The position numbers and the translations under genes are program-made. The notes beneath the pieces are model-generated. The model was not told where the DNA came from, searched no databases, and saw only the letters and a list, made by a program, of their open reading frames with translations. 64,000 nucleotides of DNA from Ohessyouella blattaphilus (GTDB lineage Bacteria; Bacillota; Clostridia; Lachnospirales; Lachnospiraceae), in assembly GCF_024721265.1 (NCBI RefSeq), contig NZ_JAMXOC010000003.1:1-64000 (forward strand), in the 5' to 3' direction. How positions within the stretch are numbered: position 1 is the first letter of the stretch; the number at the start of each line of letters is the position of its first letter. Below, piece by piece: positions 25,574 to 35,900 of the stretch.

Positions 25574-26260
25574 CTACGACAATTTTACCGCCCGGTCTAC
25601 CGGCACGCTAAAAATTAAGCCGTGGGCTTCTGAAGTCAGACCGTGTTTTTCGTTTATCGCATCCATAATCCCATTGCGCGTCTTTGAGGAGGCCAGAATA
25701 AAGACTAGCTCCCGCTCCTCCTGTAAAGTAATTCCGTGAAACTGCTCCAGCTTATCTCCATCTGACCAACGGGCTTTCACAATGGTGCCGCCGATTGCCC
25801 CGGCTTTCCTAGCTGTCTGCATCATCTCGTCAGTATACCCTTGATTAATCGCAACTATAATCAAACTATTTTTACCTTCTTGTTCCATATACGTTACCCC
25901 ACATATTTCTTCTTCATTAACGGTATCCATCAGTACGGAAGCCACAATATTGTTAATCGCTGACAAGCCAATGGAAAATAGAATACCACTGCTTTTGATG
26001 CTCTCGCTTAAATTCGTATTATGGATTTCCGACATCACACAGTTAATCAGCTCGGTCTTCCCCATACTGATAATCATATCCTTCTCTACCACGTCAAGCC
26101 CTAGCATATCCATCATCTTGGAGCTAGCTGTCCCTTCGCCCACACAGTGGGTATGGCTGATTAGTTGGCGCGTAGAATATAACTTCGTTACTTTATTGCC
26201 TCGTCCCCGGTCCACAATCGTAAATAGTATGGACACCGGTGCTTCTTTCTTTTCCGTCAT
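25574..26260 (-). CDS. Double PII-like (nitrogen regulatory protein P-II superfamily) protein
   Basis: At 228 residues this is about twice the length of a PII subunit. The first half (about 8-105) has a PII-like beta-alpha-beta pattern, and the second half carries ARKAGAIGGTIVKARW, close to the PII nucleotide-pocket motif, and ends with the IFSVPVDRA strand. The classical T-loop uridylylation tyrosine is not obvious. It follows the DUF1538 membrane gene by 17 bases, much as GlnK follows AmtB, so it probably senses a small molecule and gates or reports on that membrane protein. Confidence 0.75.
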   Translation of the reverse strand: MTEKKEAPVSILFTIVDRGRGNKVTKLYSTRQLISHTHCVGEGTASSKMMDMLGLDVVEKDMIISMGKTELINCVMSEIHNTNLSESIKSSGILFSIGLSAINNIVASVLMDTVNEEEICGVTYMEQEGKNSLIIVAINQGYTDEMMQTARKAGAIGGTIVKARWSDGDKLEQFHGITLQEERELVFILASSKTRNGIMDAINEKHGLTSEAHGLIFSVPVDRAVKLS

Positions 26261-26277
26261 TTTATCCTAACACCTCC

Positions 26278-27798
26278 TTAATCGTAATACGTGATAACAT
26301 CGTCCATCTGCTCCACTCGCTTCTGAAAACGCCTCTTCGTAAACCGTCTCTGCATCTCGGTCTTAAAGCCTAATACCTGAATGGTAATCAGTGGCGTCAT
26401 CGCCACTAAAGCAACAATACCGAAAGCATCGGTCATCATATTGCCGCCAAGGGCCTCGCAGGCGCCCATCGCTAGCGGTAGCAAAAAAGTCGCCGTCATG
26501 GGACCACTGGCCACCCCACCGGAGTCAAAAGCGATACCGGTGTAAATCGGCGGTACGAAAAAACTAAGGACTAAGGCAATCAAATAGCCCGGAATCAAAA
26601 TCCAGAAGATATTAATCCCAAAGATGATTCGCGTCATCGATAAACCTACCGACACCGCCACACCAATCGACAAACTATTGCCAATCATATTCTGAGTGAT
26701 TAAACCATTGGAAATCTCTTCTACCTGGGTCTTTAACACGTGTACTGCCGGCTCGGCGGTAACGATAAAGTAGCCTACCACCATACCGATAGGAATCAGA
26801 AGATACTTGTATGGACTCCCGCCTATCTCTGAGCCAATCAACTGACCTACCGGCATAAAGCCTACATTTACACCGGTTAAAAACATAATCAAACCGATAT
26901 ACGTAAGCCCAAAGCCAAACAGGGCCCGCACTAGCTTGCGCTTACCAAACCGCTTAAAGATTATCTGGTACAAGGCAAAGGCAAAGATAATGGGAAATAA
27001 CGCTAAGGATATCTCCTTAATATAAAGGGGTAGTTCTACCCTAAAGGCGTGCATGGCCTCCACCGTCGTATTAACAGAAACCATCGTATTCTCATGGGTT
27101 ACGGCTTCTGGCTGATAAAATATACCTAGTAACAGCACCGCCAAAATCGGTCCAATACTACAAAGGGCAACGAGACCAAAGCTATCCTCCGAGGACGCCT
27201 TATCTGATCGCAGGGTGGAAAGACCCACTCCGAAAGCCATAATAAAAGGCACGGTAATCGGTCCCGTAGTCACACCGCCCGAGTCAAAGGCTGCTGGCAC
27301 AAAATCGCTCGGTGCAAGGGCCGCCAACAAAAAGACGATTCCGTAAAAGATTACTAATAAAATAGATAAACGAATTTTAAATAAGATACGCAAAAGCGCA
27401 ATTACTAAAAAGACACCTACGCCCACCGACACCGCTAAGATTAGGGTTAGGTTGGGAACGGAAGGAATTTGATTCGCTAATACCTGCAGATCCGGCTCGG
27501 CAATCGTAATGATCGCCCCCAGAAAGAAGGTAATCAAAATGGGAATCAGCATATTCTTCGCTTTTGACATCGATACACCCATGCCTTCTCCCATTAAAAT
27601 CATCGATAAATCAACGCCAAATGTAAAAAGTCCCATGCCAACAATGAGTAGCATCGCTCCAAAGAGGAACAATACCATAACTCCCGTCTCCATGGGCACC
27701 ACCGTTATACTGAGCAGAAAGACGATAAAGGTAATCGGCAATACCGAAGTTACGGACTCCATCACCTTTTCTTTCAGCTGTTTCTTCAAACGCACCAC
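26278..27798 (-). CDS. DUF1538 family multi-pass membrane protein, predicted transporter
   Basis: A 506-residue membrane protein built from two similar halves, each ending with a near-identical motif: DSGGVTTGPITVPFIMAFGVG in the first half and DSGGVASGPMTATFLLPLAMG in the second. This duplicated DSGG(V)-[TA]-[ST]-GP motif marks DUF1538. About 12-14 hydrophobic segments are seen. The substrate is unknown. The start is uncertain: GTG 27798, GTG 27795 and TTG 27789 share one AGAGGTGG site. It is cotranscribed with the PII-like gene. Confidence 0.85.
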   Translation of the reverse strand: MVRLKKQLKEKVMESVTSVLPITFIVFLLSITVVPMETGVMVLFLFGAMLLIVGMGLFTFGVDLSMILMGEGMGVSMSKAKNMLIPILITFFLGAIITIAEPDLQVLANQIPSVPNLTLILAVSVGVGVFLVIALLRILFKIRLSILLVIFYGIVFLLAALAPSDFVPAAFDSGGVTTGPITVPFIMAFGVGLSTLRSDKASSEDSFGLVALCSIGPILAVLLLGIFYQPEAVTHENTMVSVNTTVEAMHAFRVELPLYIKEISLALFPIIFAFALYQIIFKRFGKRKLVRALFGFGLTYIGLIMFLTGVNVGFMPVGQLIGSEIGGSPYKYLLIPIGMVVGYFIVTAEPAVHVLKTQVEEISNGLITQNMIGNSLSIGVAVSVGLSMTRIIFGINIFWILIPGYLIALVLSFFVPPIYTGIAFDSGGVASGPMTATFLLPLAMGACEALGGNMMTDAFGIVALVAMTPLITIQVLGFKTEMQRRFTKRRFQKRVEQMDDVITYYD

Positions 27799-27853
27799 CT
27801 CTTTCTTATACTTGTGTTTTTATCCTAATGCTTATTATCTTAACATTAAATGA

Positions 27854-27888
27854 CAAAAAAAGAAACCGGAACATCGTTCCGGTTTCTT
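27854..27888 (-). terminator. Terminator of the 635-residue surface protein gene
   Basis: 13-bp perfect stem (27860-27872 with 27876-27888) with a 3-nt loop, then seven T residues on the minus strand. Confidence 0.92.
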
Positions 27889-27908
27889 CTTATTAAATGT
27901 AGTTATGA

Positions 27909-29816
27909 CTAGTTTTGGTCATTTCCTTCTACATCATTTACTTTTTTCTTTTTCTTGGCAACAAAGAATGCTGCTCCGATAATTAATGCTAAGGCTAAAG
28001 CTAATAAAGAGATAATCACAGGCCAGTTAGGTTGTGCGCTGGCAGCTGCTTCTTTCTCAACCTTCTTTGCTTTAGGAACATTCTTGTTCGCAATGCTTTC
28101 TGCCAACGGTACTCCCTGTTCATCTAAAACTTCTGTTTCACCTGTCGTCTCATTTGACAATACTGTAACGGTATCACCTTCAGTTGCTCCACCAGCAGCG
28201 GCTGTACTCTCTGGATCATCTACATTAATCACATCCGTTACCGTAACTATTGTATCTGCATTAGCATCGTCGTTGATATCTCTGAAGTAAACCACCTGAG
28301 TTCTTTGCTTCGAGAAATAATTATGTCTGATTTTATCTAACTGACCACCAAGACGTACATACTCGTTACCTTCAAATTTAAACTCAGCATCTGTAGTAAT
28401 ATCTACGCCACCTTCTTCGGCTTTAACTTCGATATCTTCTTCCTTTAAGATTTTTTCATCAGACACGCTCAAATAACGAACTTTCAAGGTATAACTAGGC
28501 ACTAGTGTCGTTCCTACTTCTTGATACACAACATTTACAACTCTTGTTCCACCAAACTGATGAACTAACTCCATAGGTACACCTTCACCTACAATATAAG
28601 TTTTTCCGTCCTTTTTAATAGAAGGCTCTACTGTATGTGTTTTTGTATCGTCAACTTCCACTCGATATGTATAAGACTTTAAGAAGTTGTTCTCAGAATC
28701 ATACGCTTTTACAATCCAGTCGTAACCTGCTTGAGCATCTGCTAACTCGTAACGAACCTCATAAGCTCTTTGCTTTTCGCCGTGCTTATGCGTTATCTTA
28801 CCGTCACCTACACGAGTATAATACTCATCTACTCCTGTCACATTATTTCTTACTCTTAGTTCTAAAGGAGCTCCTGTAAATACAACATCGCCCTCTTTTG
28901 TGGTATCTCCTGTAAAACCGCTTGCACCAATTTGCTTAACGAAAGTATTTCCTTCATAGGCCATATAGTTTACGGTAACAGGATATACGCCTTGAACTTC
29001 CTCTTCTTGAACCTTGTAGAAGATATCAAACACTACATTTTCATCACAGTAAGGAATAGGTGCTGATTTACCAATTGCTAATTCATTATTAGCATCTTCA
29101 TCATATAAGTAATGTCTGCTTCTGCTATCAACCGTTGCCGGAATATCAAGTGTAACTGATCCATCTCCACCATTACCATAAGGTATTGTCACTTTAAGAG
29201 TCTTTAAAATATTGTTGTATTCATCTCTTAGGTTAGCGATAGCGTAAGTCGGCTCTGGAACATAATCCGTATAATACACCTTGTAAATCTTTTGACCGTA
29301 AACAACTGCAATACTTCCCTGTCCATCTACTGGTTGATACTCTCTATTGCCAACGACGATATATGACGAAGGAGTATGGATATATCTATCACCATAGTTA
29401 AGTTCTCCATCCTCTTCTGTACATAGAAACGTTTCTCCACCATTTGCATCTTTATAGAAGTACTGTACTTCATAAGTATGCACTTCTGGTGACTGACGAG
29501 AATAAACCAATACCTTTTCACCGTCTACATTCAGATAATATTGTACTGTAAGATGTAAATCTGCACTTACTTTTTGGGTAGACATACTTCCTTGGAATGT
29601 ACCACTCTCAATAACAGTTTTGCTACTTTCATTGTAAACTTCATAAGTGTAAGTCTCGCCGTCATTGCTTCCCATATCAAACCACTGCAACTGATTATCA
29701 ATTTGCCAATTTGCATATTGGGCTGACTCAGGCGCTGACTTCACTGTTGTTGTAGGGAGTATTAAACCCGCTATCAACATAATTGCCATTATTAATGACA
29801 GACCTCTCTTTTTCAT
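27909..29816 (-). CDS. Secreted, membrane-anchored surface protein with MucBP-like repeats
   Basis: The 635 residues start with a signal peptide (KKRGLSLIMAIMLIAGLILP, cleavage near residue 28). The ectodomain holds several beta-rich repeats of the MucBP type, for example the YEVQYFYKDANGGETF segment near 115, VYPVTVNYMAYEGNTF near 285 and YTLKVRYLSVSDEKIL near 455, each ending in a VVY-like strand. A spacer rich in Glu, Ala and Val leads to a membrane helix (about 597-620) followed by KKKKK and a short cytoplasmic tail. There is no LPXTG motif. It lies 117 bases downstream of the giant protein gene and has its own candidate SARP-type operator. Function is probably adhesion or partner binding; no exact homologue is recognised. 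Confidence 0.82.
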   Translation of the reverse strand: MKKRGLSLIMAIMLIAGLILPTTTVKSAPESAQYANWQIDNQLQWFDMGSNDGETYTYEVYNESSKTVIESGTFQGSMSTQKVSADLHLTVQYYLNVDGEKVLVYSRQSPEVHTYEVQYFYKDANGGETFLCTEEDGELNYGDRYIHTPSSYIVVGNREYQPVDGQGSIAVVYGQKIYKVYYTDYVPEPTYAIANLRDEYNNILKTLKVTIPYGNGGDGSVTLDIPATVDSRSRHYLYDEDANNELAIGKSAPIPYCDENVVFDIFYKVQEEEVQGVYPVTVNYMAYEGNTFVKQIGASGFTGDTTKEGDVVFTGAPLELRVRNNVTGVDEYYTRVGDGKITHKHGEKQRAYEVRYELADAQAGYDWIVKAYDSENNFLKSYTYRVEVDDTKTHTVEPSIKKDGKTYIVGEGVPMELVHQFGGTRVVNVVYQEVGTTLVPSYTLKVRYLSVSDEKILKEEDIEVKAEEGGVDITTDAEFKFEGNEYVRLGGQLDKIRHNYFSKQRTQVVYFRDINDDANADTIVTVTDVINVDDPESTAAAGGATEGDTVTVLSNETTGETEVLDEQGVPLAESIANKNVPKAKKVEKEAAASAQPNWPVIISLLALALALIIGAAFFVAKKKKKVNDVEGNDQN

Positions 29817-29879
29817 AATCTTATCTCCTCCTAATATCTTTCCTCTAAAATTTTGAAGTTATCCATTACTTATATACCA

Positions 29880-29912
29880 ATTTTACCTCGGGACTGTTAC
29901 ATTCTTGTTACA
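29880..29912 (-). promoter_or_regulatory. Candidate SARP-type operator and promoter of the 635-residue surface gene
   Basis: On the minus strand TGTAACA (29906-29912), AGAA, TGTAACA (29895-29901) form a heptamer direct repeat at 11-bp period. Nine bases further on is TAAAAT (29880-29885), a good -10. SARP regulators bind heptamer repeats with 4-bp spacers that end about 8 bp from the -10. The same motif and distance occur upstream of the giant gene. Confidence 0.6.
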
Positions 29913-29919
29913 GTCCCGA
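29888..29919 (-). terminator. Hairpin after the giant gene
   Basis: 10-bp perfect stem (29888-29897 with 29910-29919) with a 12-nt loop, 14 bases after the giant gene stop codon. No T-run follows on the minus strand, so it is a weak terminator at best. It encloses the heptamer direct repeat, so operator and hairpin overlap. Confidence 0.4.
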
Positions 29920-29933
29920 AGATTATTGGACGA

Positions 29934-32900
29934 TTAAGAGGTCATTTTCGCTTTTTTGATCTTTTTCTTTCTTTTTTTGCTAATTCCGCCTATTGATATG
30001 ACTCCAATAGATCCCATTAGCAGCAACGACCAAAGCATCAAACTACTATTATCTCCCGAACGTACTCTACGTCGATAATTTCGAACAGTTCTTCTAACTA
30101 CACGTTCTTTCGGATTATAAATACCTGCATCTAATGTCTGATCAAATGTTGCCTCTTTCAGATAAACTTGTCTACTGTAATAAGAGTTACCATCTGCCCT
30201 ACGAGAAGCGTGAGAATCGTTATCTCCTTCTCCTCTGTTGTACTTCGTTGCTGTGTATCCATCAGGAATATAGAAACGCACTCTATAGTTTCCAGGATTT
30301 ATTAGATGGAACGCATAATAACCTGTATCATCCGTATACGTTGATGCTACTTCTTTCCATCCGCTCACTGTCCGGGCATTCAAATCATTTCTTTCAAGTG
30401 CAATCCGAGCACCTGCAACTGGTTCCTCATCCGAATCTTGAATTCCATCGTAATCTATATCGTGCCACATGTAGTCGCCTAGCGAAGCTAGTACAGGAAT
30501 CACACCTGCATCCCACGTTAGATCTGTCTCACCATACCCAGGTTTAATTGCGCTTGTCACATATCCACCTGTGCAATTCGGGTACGTTGGATCACTCAAG
30601 TCCGGATTTACAATATCTGCGTGATAGAATAATAATGCATCTGAATCTGTTTCAGCATTCGCCTCAACAATTACAACTTCATTTCCATCACTATCGATTT
30701 CTGTCAGCGAGTCTCTTACGTTGCAAAGGGTAACTTGACGATCACTTTCATCTAACACAAACACCACTCGGTAAACTCTTTCAATAGCATCGCTACTTTC
30801 TAGATTCTTAAACAGATACTTACCATTTGCATCAGTGTATGTCCTTGCTTTGAATTCCCATGTTTCTGAAGGTTTATCCTTGTATTGAAGCTCGACCCGA
30901 ATTCCTTGTAATCCTTTCTCTGTAGGACCTTGTAGACCATCACGATTATCATCTAGCCATACTCTATCGCCAATCGCGCTACGCTTATTCGCTCCCGCAT
31001 CCCAAGTTATCGAACGCATTCCTTGGTATAATCTTACTCGATTAATATAACCAACTTGATTTAATCCATTATCACTACCATCTTTCGGCATATAGGTGTT
31101 CACATCTGAGTCTACCTTTGAATCCGTATCAAGTTTCGCATCAACTGCATAAGATGTTGAACCTGAATTTACAACCTCGCTTGCGTCTTGATTTCCTTCA
31201 ACAATAGATAAATCATCTGGGAATACAAATTTAATCTTGTAATCACGGTATTCGTCAGCTTTAATTTTAAGGTTCTCGAATAAGTATCGACCTTCACTAT
31301 TCGTCTTGGTCTGGTCAACTAACTTGCCTTCTCCTGCTTCACTCGTTACATCGTAAAGATAAACATCAATTCCTTCTAAGGCTAGGTAGTCATCTATGTG
31401 TAGATGATCATAATCTAAATCCTCAAATGCTAATCCTCCTAAAGCACTATATTTCACTAGACCAGCATCCCAACGCATATCCCTACGGTCGTCTATCTTG
31501 GCTTCCTCTAACGCTTCATTAGATATTTCAATAACATTTGTGCGACTTACCTTACCATTGGAACCGCTTAACTCATTTATCGCATCATTGTCATATTCAT
31601 GAGGCCATTCTTGTTCAGCCGGAGAATCTGTAAACGTATAACTATGCCACCTATTGCCCTCTTCATCTTTATAAGTTAGAGCTGAGACATCAAACTCAAC
31701 AACATAGTACCCTTTATTAAGTCCCTCAAATTGGTACTTACCGTCTGTTGAGGTTACAGTTGTTTTAATAGGCATTTGGTTATCAGCAATCTTACCATCT
31801 TTACCATCTACTTGGTAAAGTTTAACAGAGACACCTGATACTCCTTTTTCATTTTCATTTTGATAACCGTCGTAGTTACCATCTTCCCATACATAGTTAC
31901 CTATTGTATAAGAATCAATGTAACCAGCATCAAGATCATAATTTTTCTCAGGAACTAATTCTCCATTTTCGTTTTTGATTTCCAAGCGAACACGATCACT
32001 AATATCTCTTTTTGTATCTGGATCGATTCTTTCGATATCGGAGTCTTTGGTATCGTCACCAATATTCTTAAGTGTTGGAACCCGTAAATCATTTTCTGGT
32101 AACGTAACTTGAATATGGTATTCATAGTACTTATTACCCACATAATTATATGGATCTTCAGTATCCACCGAATCGCCCGAAGCTTTGAGGTAATTACAGT
32201 CTAATTCCTTAAACAAATACTTACCTTCATCATCTGTCTTCATACTGTCAACTTTCGAAGTCATGGACAATACTTTATCGCTGCCCTCTAACTTATAATA
32301 TGTTGTCTTATAAAGATCGACTGTGGCTCCAATAATTCCTTTTTCATCAGCATCTTGAATTCCATCGTTATTGCTATCGTACCATACGCGATCACCTAAC
32401 TCGCCTTTTGGTAGAACCATTCTTGCCTTAACAGGATTTCTTTCCAAAACAGCTTTTGAACTAAAGCTTTCATCACCAGCCATCAGCTTGTTAGCCATTA
32501 CAGCATTATTCATGTATTTGCCAACAAATTCTTCTGACTGAGCCGTTGAAAAGCTTGGAGCTTTCATTTCTAGAACTACAGAATACGATTCTCCTGGCTT
32601 AAGCCCTGCTTCTCCAAAATCAATATCTAGGCCAACTGCTGAAACTTTTCGTAGTTCATCTCCTGTAGGTAATGTAGGTTTCCAGTTAGACCATGCCGTC
32701 ATCGTATCCACTACAAGTAATGGAGCATATAAATCTGGGTTTACATCTTTTGTATTTCCGACAAAGGAGTTATCGCCCAAATTCTCCTCAACATAATAGT
32801 ATTCTTTTGCTTTTTGGCCTTCATCATGAACCTTTACAACTGTAAGGTTATCTCTATCTGCTGTAGGTACTGGAATATCTGTATCTCGTGGTTTACCAGA

Positions 32901-35900
32901 AACCCCCATCGTATCACCAGCAAATGGTAATACATCAAGTATTCTTGCGGTTTTCTGAACATTACTAGAGTAATTCATAACTGTTAATCTGTAATAAATA
33001 CTTCCACCGCTGTTTACTTCTGCAGTGATTCCTCGACCCAGCCAATTACTATTATCCGTTGAAATTTCTTTATGAATACGAACATCACTATGATCAAGTA
33101 ATGAGGTCTCGACTATCGCGCGAATATACTCCATTCCGCTCTGATTTGAAGCCGCATCAACAATATCGCGTTCCTTTCCACTTGTAATCAGAACATCGTG
33201 ATCGTATCCTTTTTTGAAACTCATTCCATTCGGATTTTCGGCCGTTTTCTCTACCTTATATGCACTTGATAGGTACGCTGGCTCAAATAACTTCACTAAA
33301 TCAGTTTTTCCTGTTACACCTGTTTTCTTATCCTCAGATATTTCGCCAACAAATTGAATAGATAACTGATCTCCTGGCTCTAACACTAACCCTTCAAACG
33401 TTAATGAATATTGCGTGGTTGAACGAGTTGTATCCTCATTGAGTCCGTCCATTCCTCTACTTATAAATGGATATATCTTATCTCCATTATATTCTGTAAC
33501 ATAGCTCACCTCAAAAGCCGTAACTGGCTCTGGATCTTGTCCGTTTCTTGTTAAGAGAATAATGTATGGTTGTCCATCACTATATTCTTCTCTTAAAGTG
33601 GTATCTCCAGGCATCCGGAAACTAATAATCGGACTCGTAAAGTTAGGACCGTTTTCCTTTTCAACATTAGTCGCTGTCAGAAGATAGGTAACATCTTCAC
33701 CAGGTGCATATCCTGTGGTTTTTGGATTTCTAATCTCATTTGTCAATGTTACTTTTGGGAAATCCTTCTGGTATGTCGGCACTTCTGCCCAAACCTGGTT
33801 AGTATTTTTTGTAGTATCCTCTTTGATAATGTTCTTACCATCAGACCCTTTAATGCATTCTCTCCAGATAATAGAAGCTTGGTTATAGATAAAGCGTACT
33901 TCAGGTAATGGTTTATTGTCTCCGAGCAAAGGCCAATTGGAGCGATTAGCAAATGTAGCATTAAACTCAATGCCATCTGTCTTAAATGACTTTAATACAT
34001 TCTCATATACTACCTTGAATCCGTAGACATTAAGACCGGCAGCATTAAAATCGATAATTTGATCATTACTCAAATCTGCTAATTGCGACACAATAGCTTC
34101 GTCTTTGACCTCGACGTAAGTTCCATGATCCAGGTTGTCAAATGAATCCATAATATACAATTTCGCACTAACCGTTAAATTCTTTGCAAGCGGATTCGCT
34201 TCAGCGCTATTCGTAGCCGCATGAACAGTGATGCTATTAATCTTATAATCTTTCACTGATGTTACATCTTCCGCTCTTGTGAGAGAAATTTCTTTATCTC
34301 GGTTACCACCATCTTTAGCGCTATATAACTTAATTCCCTTATCTTCAACCGCTAAAGTTTCTGCCGGATAGACATTATCACCCTTTGCAAATCCACTAAT
34401 CTTAAAGCCAAGGTTTTGGCCATCTGCCTTAGTTATTAAACTCTCTCCTAAAACCACTCTTTCAGAATAGTTACTGCTTTCTGGTAGTTTTATTCCTTTT
34501 GTTCCTGCAAAATTATCAGCTTTATTCTCAGGTACCTTTTTATTAGTGAATTCAACACTTACTGGTACTGCTTGATTCGGGTACAAGGTTACTTCTTGTT
34601 CCAGCACCGTGTAGTTAGCATCTAACATATAAGATTTAGGAGCCTCTACTTCTGTAATTTTATATGTAGTACCTTCTTTTGCTGCAGGTAATGCCTTAGA
34701 TGTGACACCCGCAGAATCACCTGTAGATACAACTTCATCCCGTTGCTTATATGTGTTATCAGCTAGTTTCTCAGAAATCGTGAACTTAGCCCCTGCAAGG
34801 TAATTACCTTCACCGTCTGTTTTAACAATATTTATAACACCTTTATTAGAAGCGTCTAACATCTCTCCGGTAAAGATTAGATTATCTGTAACCTTTTTCC
34901 CTGGTACGATAATTATTGCTGTTGGCTTTTCATTAATATCGTAATTCTGATTGTTCGTTCCTACACTCACTTCGTGAACGTATACCTTTAATCCATCATA
35001 TTTATTATCTGGATTTACCCATTCTGCATGCTCATTATCTGCAAATGCATCAATTGCATTCCAAGTTACAACACCACCGTTTGCAATTGCCAAGTCTTTA
35101 GAAGCACCTTTAACTGTATGATTGCCTTCCACATCATAAGTCAGTTTAAACTTGCCTCCTGAAAGCTTAACGTCAATATCTTTATCTATCTCGCCGTTGT
35201 TGTTTGTATCACCATACTTAGTTAATTGAACAGTAACCTTCGGGCTATTATAAGCATATACATTCGTTGTTTGACCGGCAAAAATCTGGAATTGTATCGG
35301 TGTCGTATCTATGCTAAAGGTAACCGGAGAATCAACTCCATTATCATCCGTGTATTTAGGCTTTGATGCTACTTCATCTTCAATTACACGATACCACCCT
35401 GGCGTCAAATATCCCGAAGGATACCCTGACTTCGCAGTAGGTCTAATATAAGGATTAACCTTATTAACCGGTTCCCATTTCGCATCATCTGCTTCTGGCT
35501 CTTCGCCACTTGCAAGTTCACCAATATACTTCTCTAGCCTAAAGACAGAATCGTCAAGTGGATGTAGGGAACTAATTTCATCACCCTTCTTACCATCGTA
35601 TTTCATTAAGAAGAAGTCGCCGTCTTGCGCGTCATTATTGATATTGTCGGTAGTTTTTGAATCCTTGGATGTATAGTAGTCATTTTTCACTTCGTTGTTA
35701 TCAATTACTACCCAGAAGGTGGTTTCTAATAATTCAAAGCCTTCTGGCGCCTTCGTTTCCTTAAAAGCATAGACGCCCGCCTCTAGTGGAATCGTCGTTC
35801 CAACACCTTTCTTGTTTGTCTTGACTGTATCGACGGACTTTGCATCTTCCTTAATGGCATCACCAATAGCATCAACCTTATAGAAGCTAAACTCGGCATC

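Noticed and set aside
29888-29919. Hairpin after the giant gene as a strong terminator
   Set aside because: The minus strand continues GGTAAAATTGG without a T-run. The arms enclose a direct repeat, so operator use is at least as likely; it is kept only as a low-confidence terminator.
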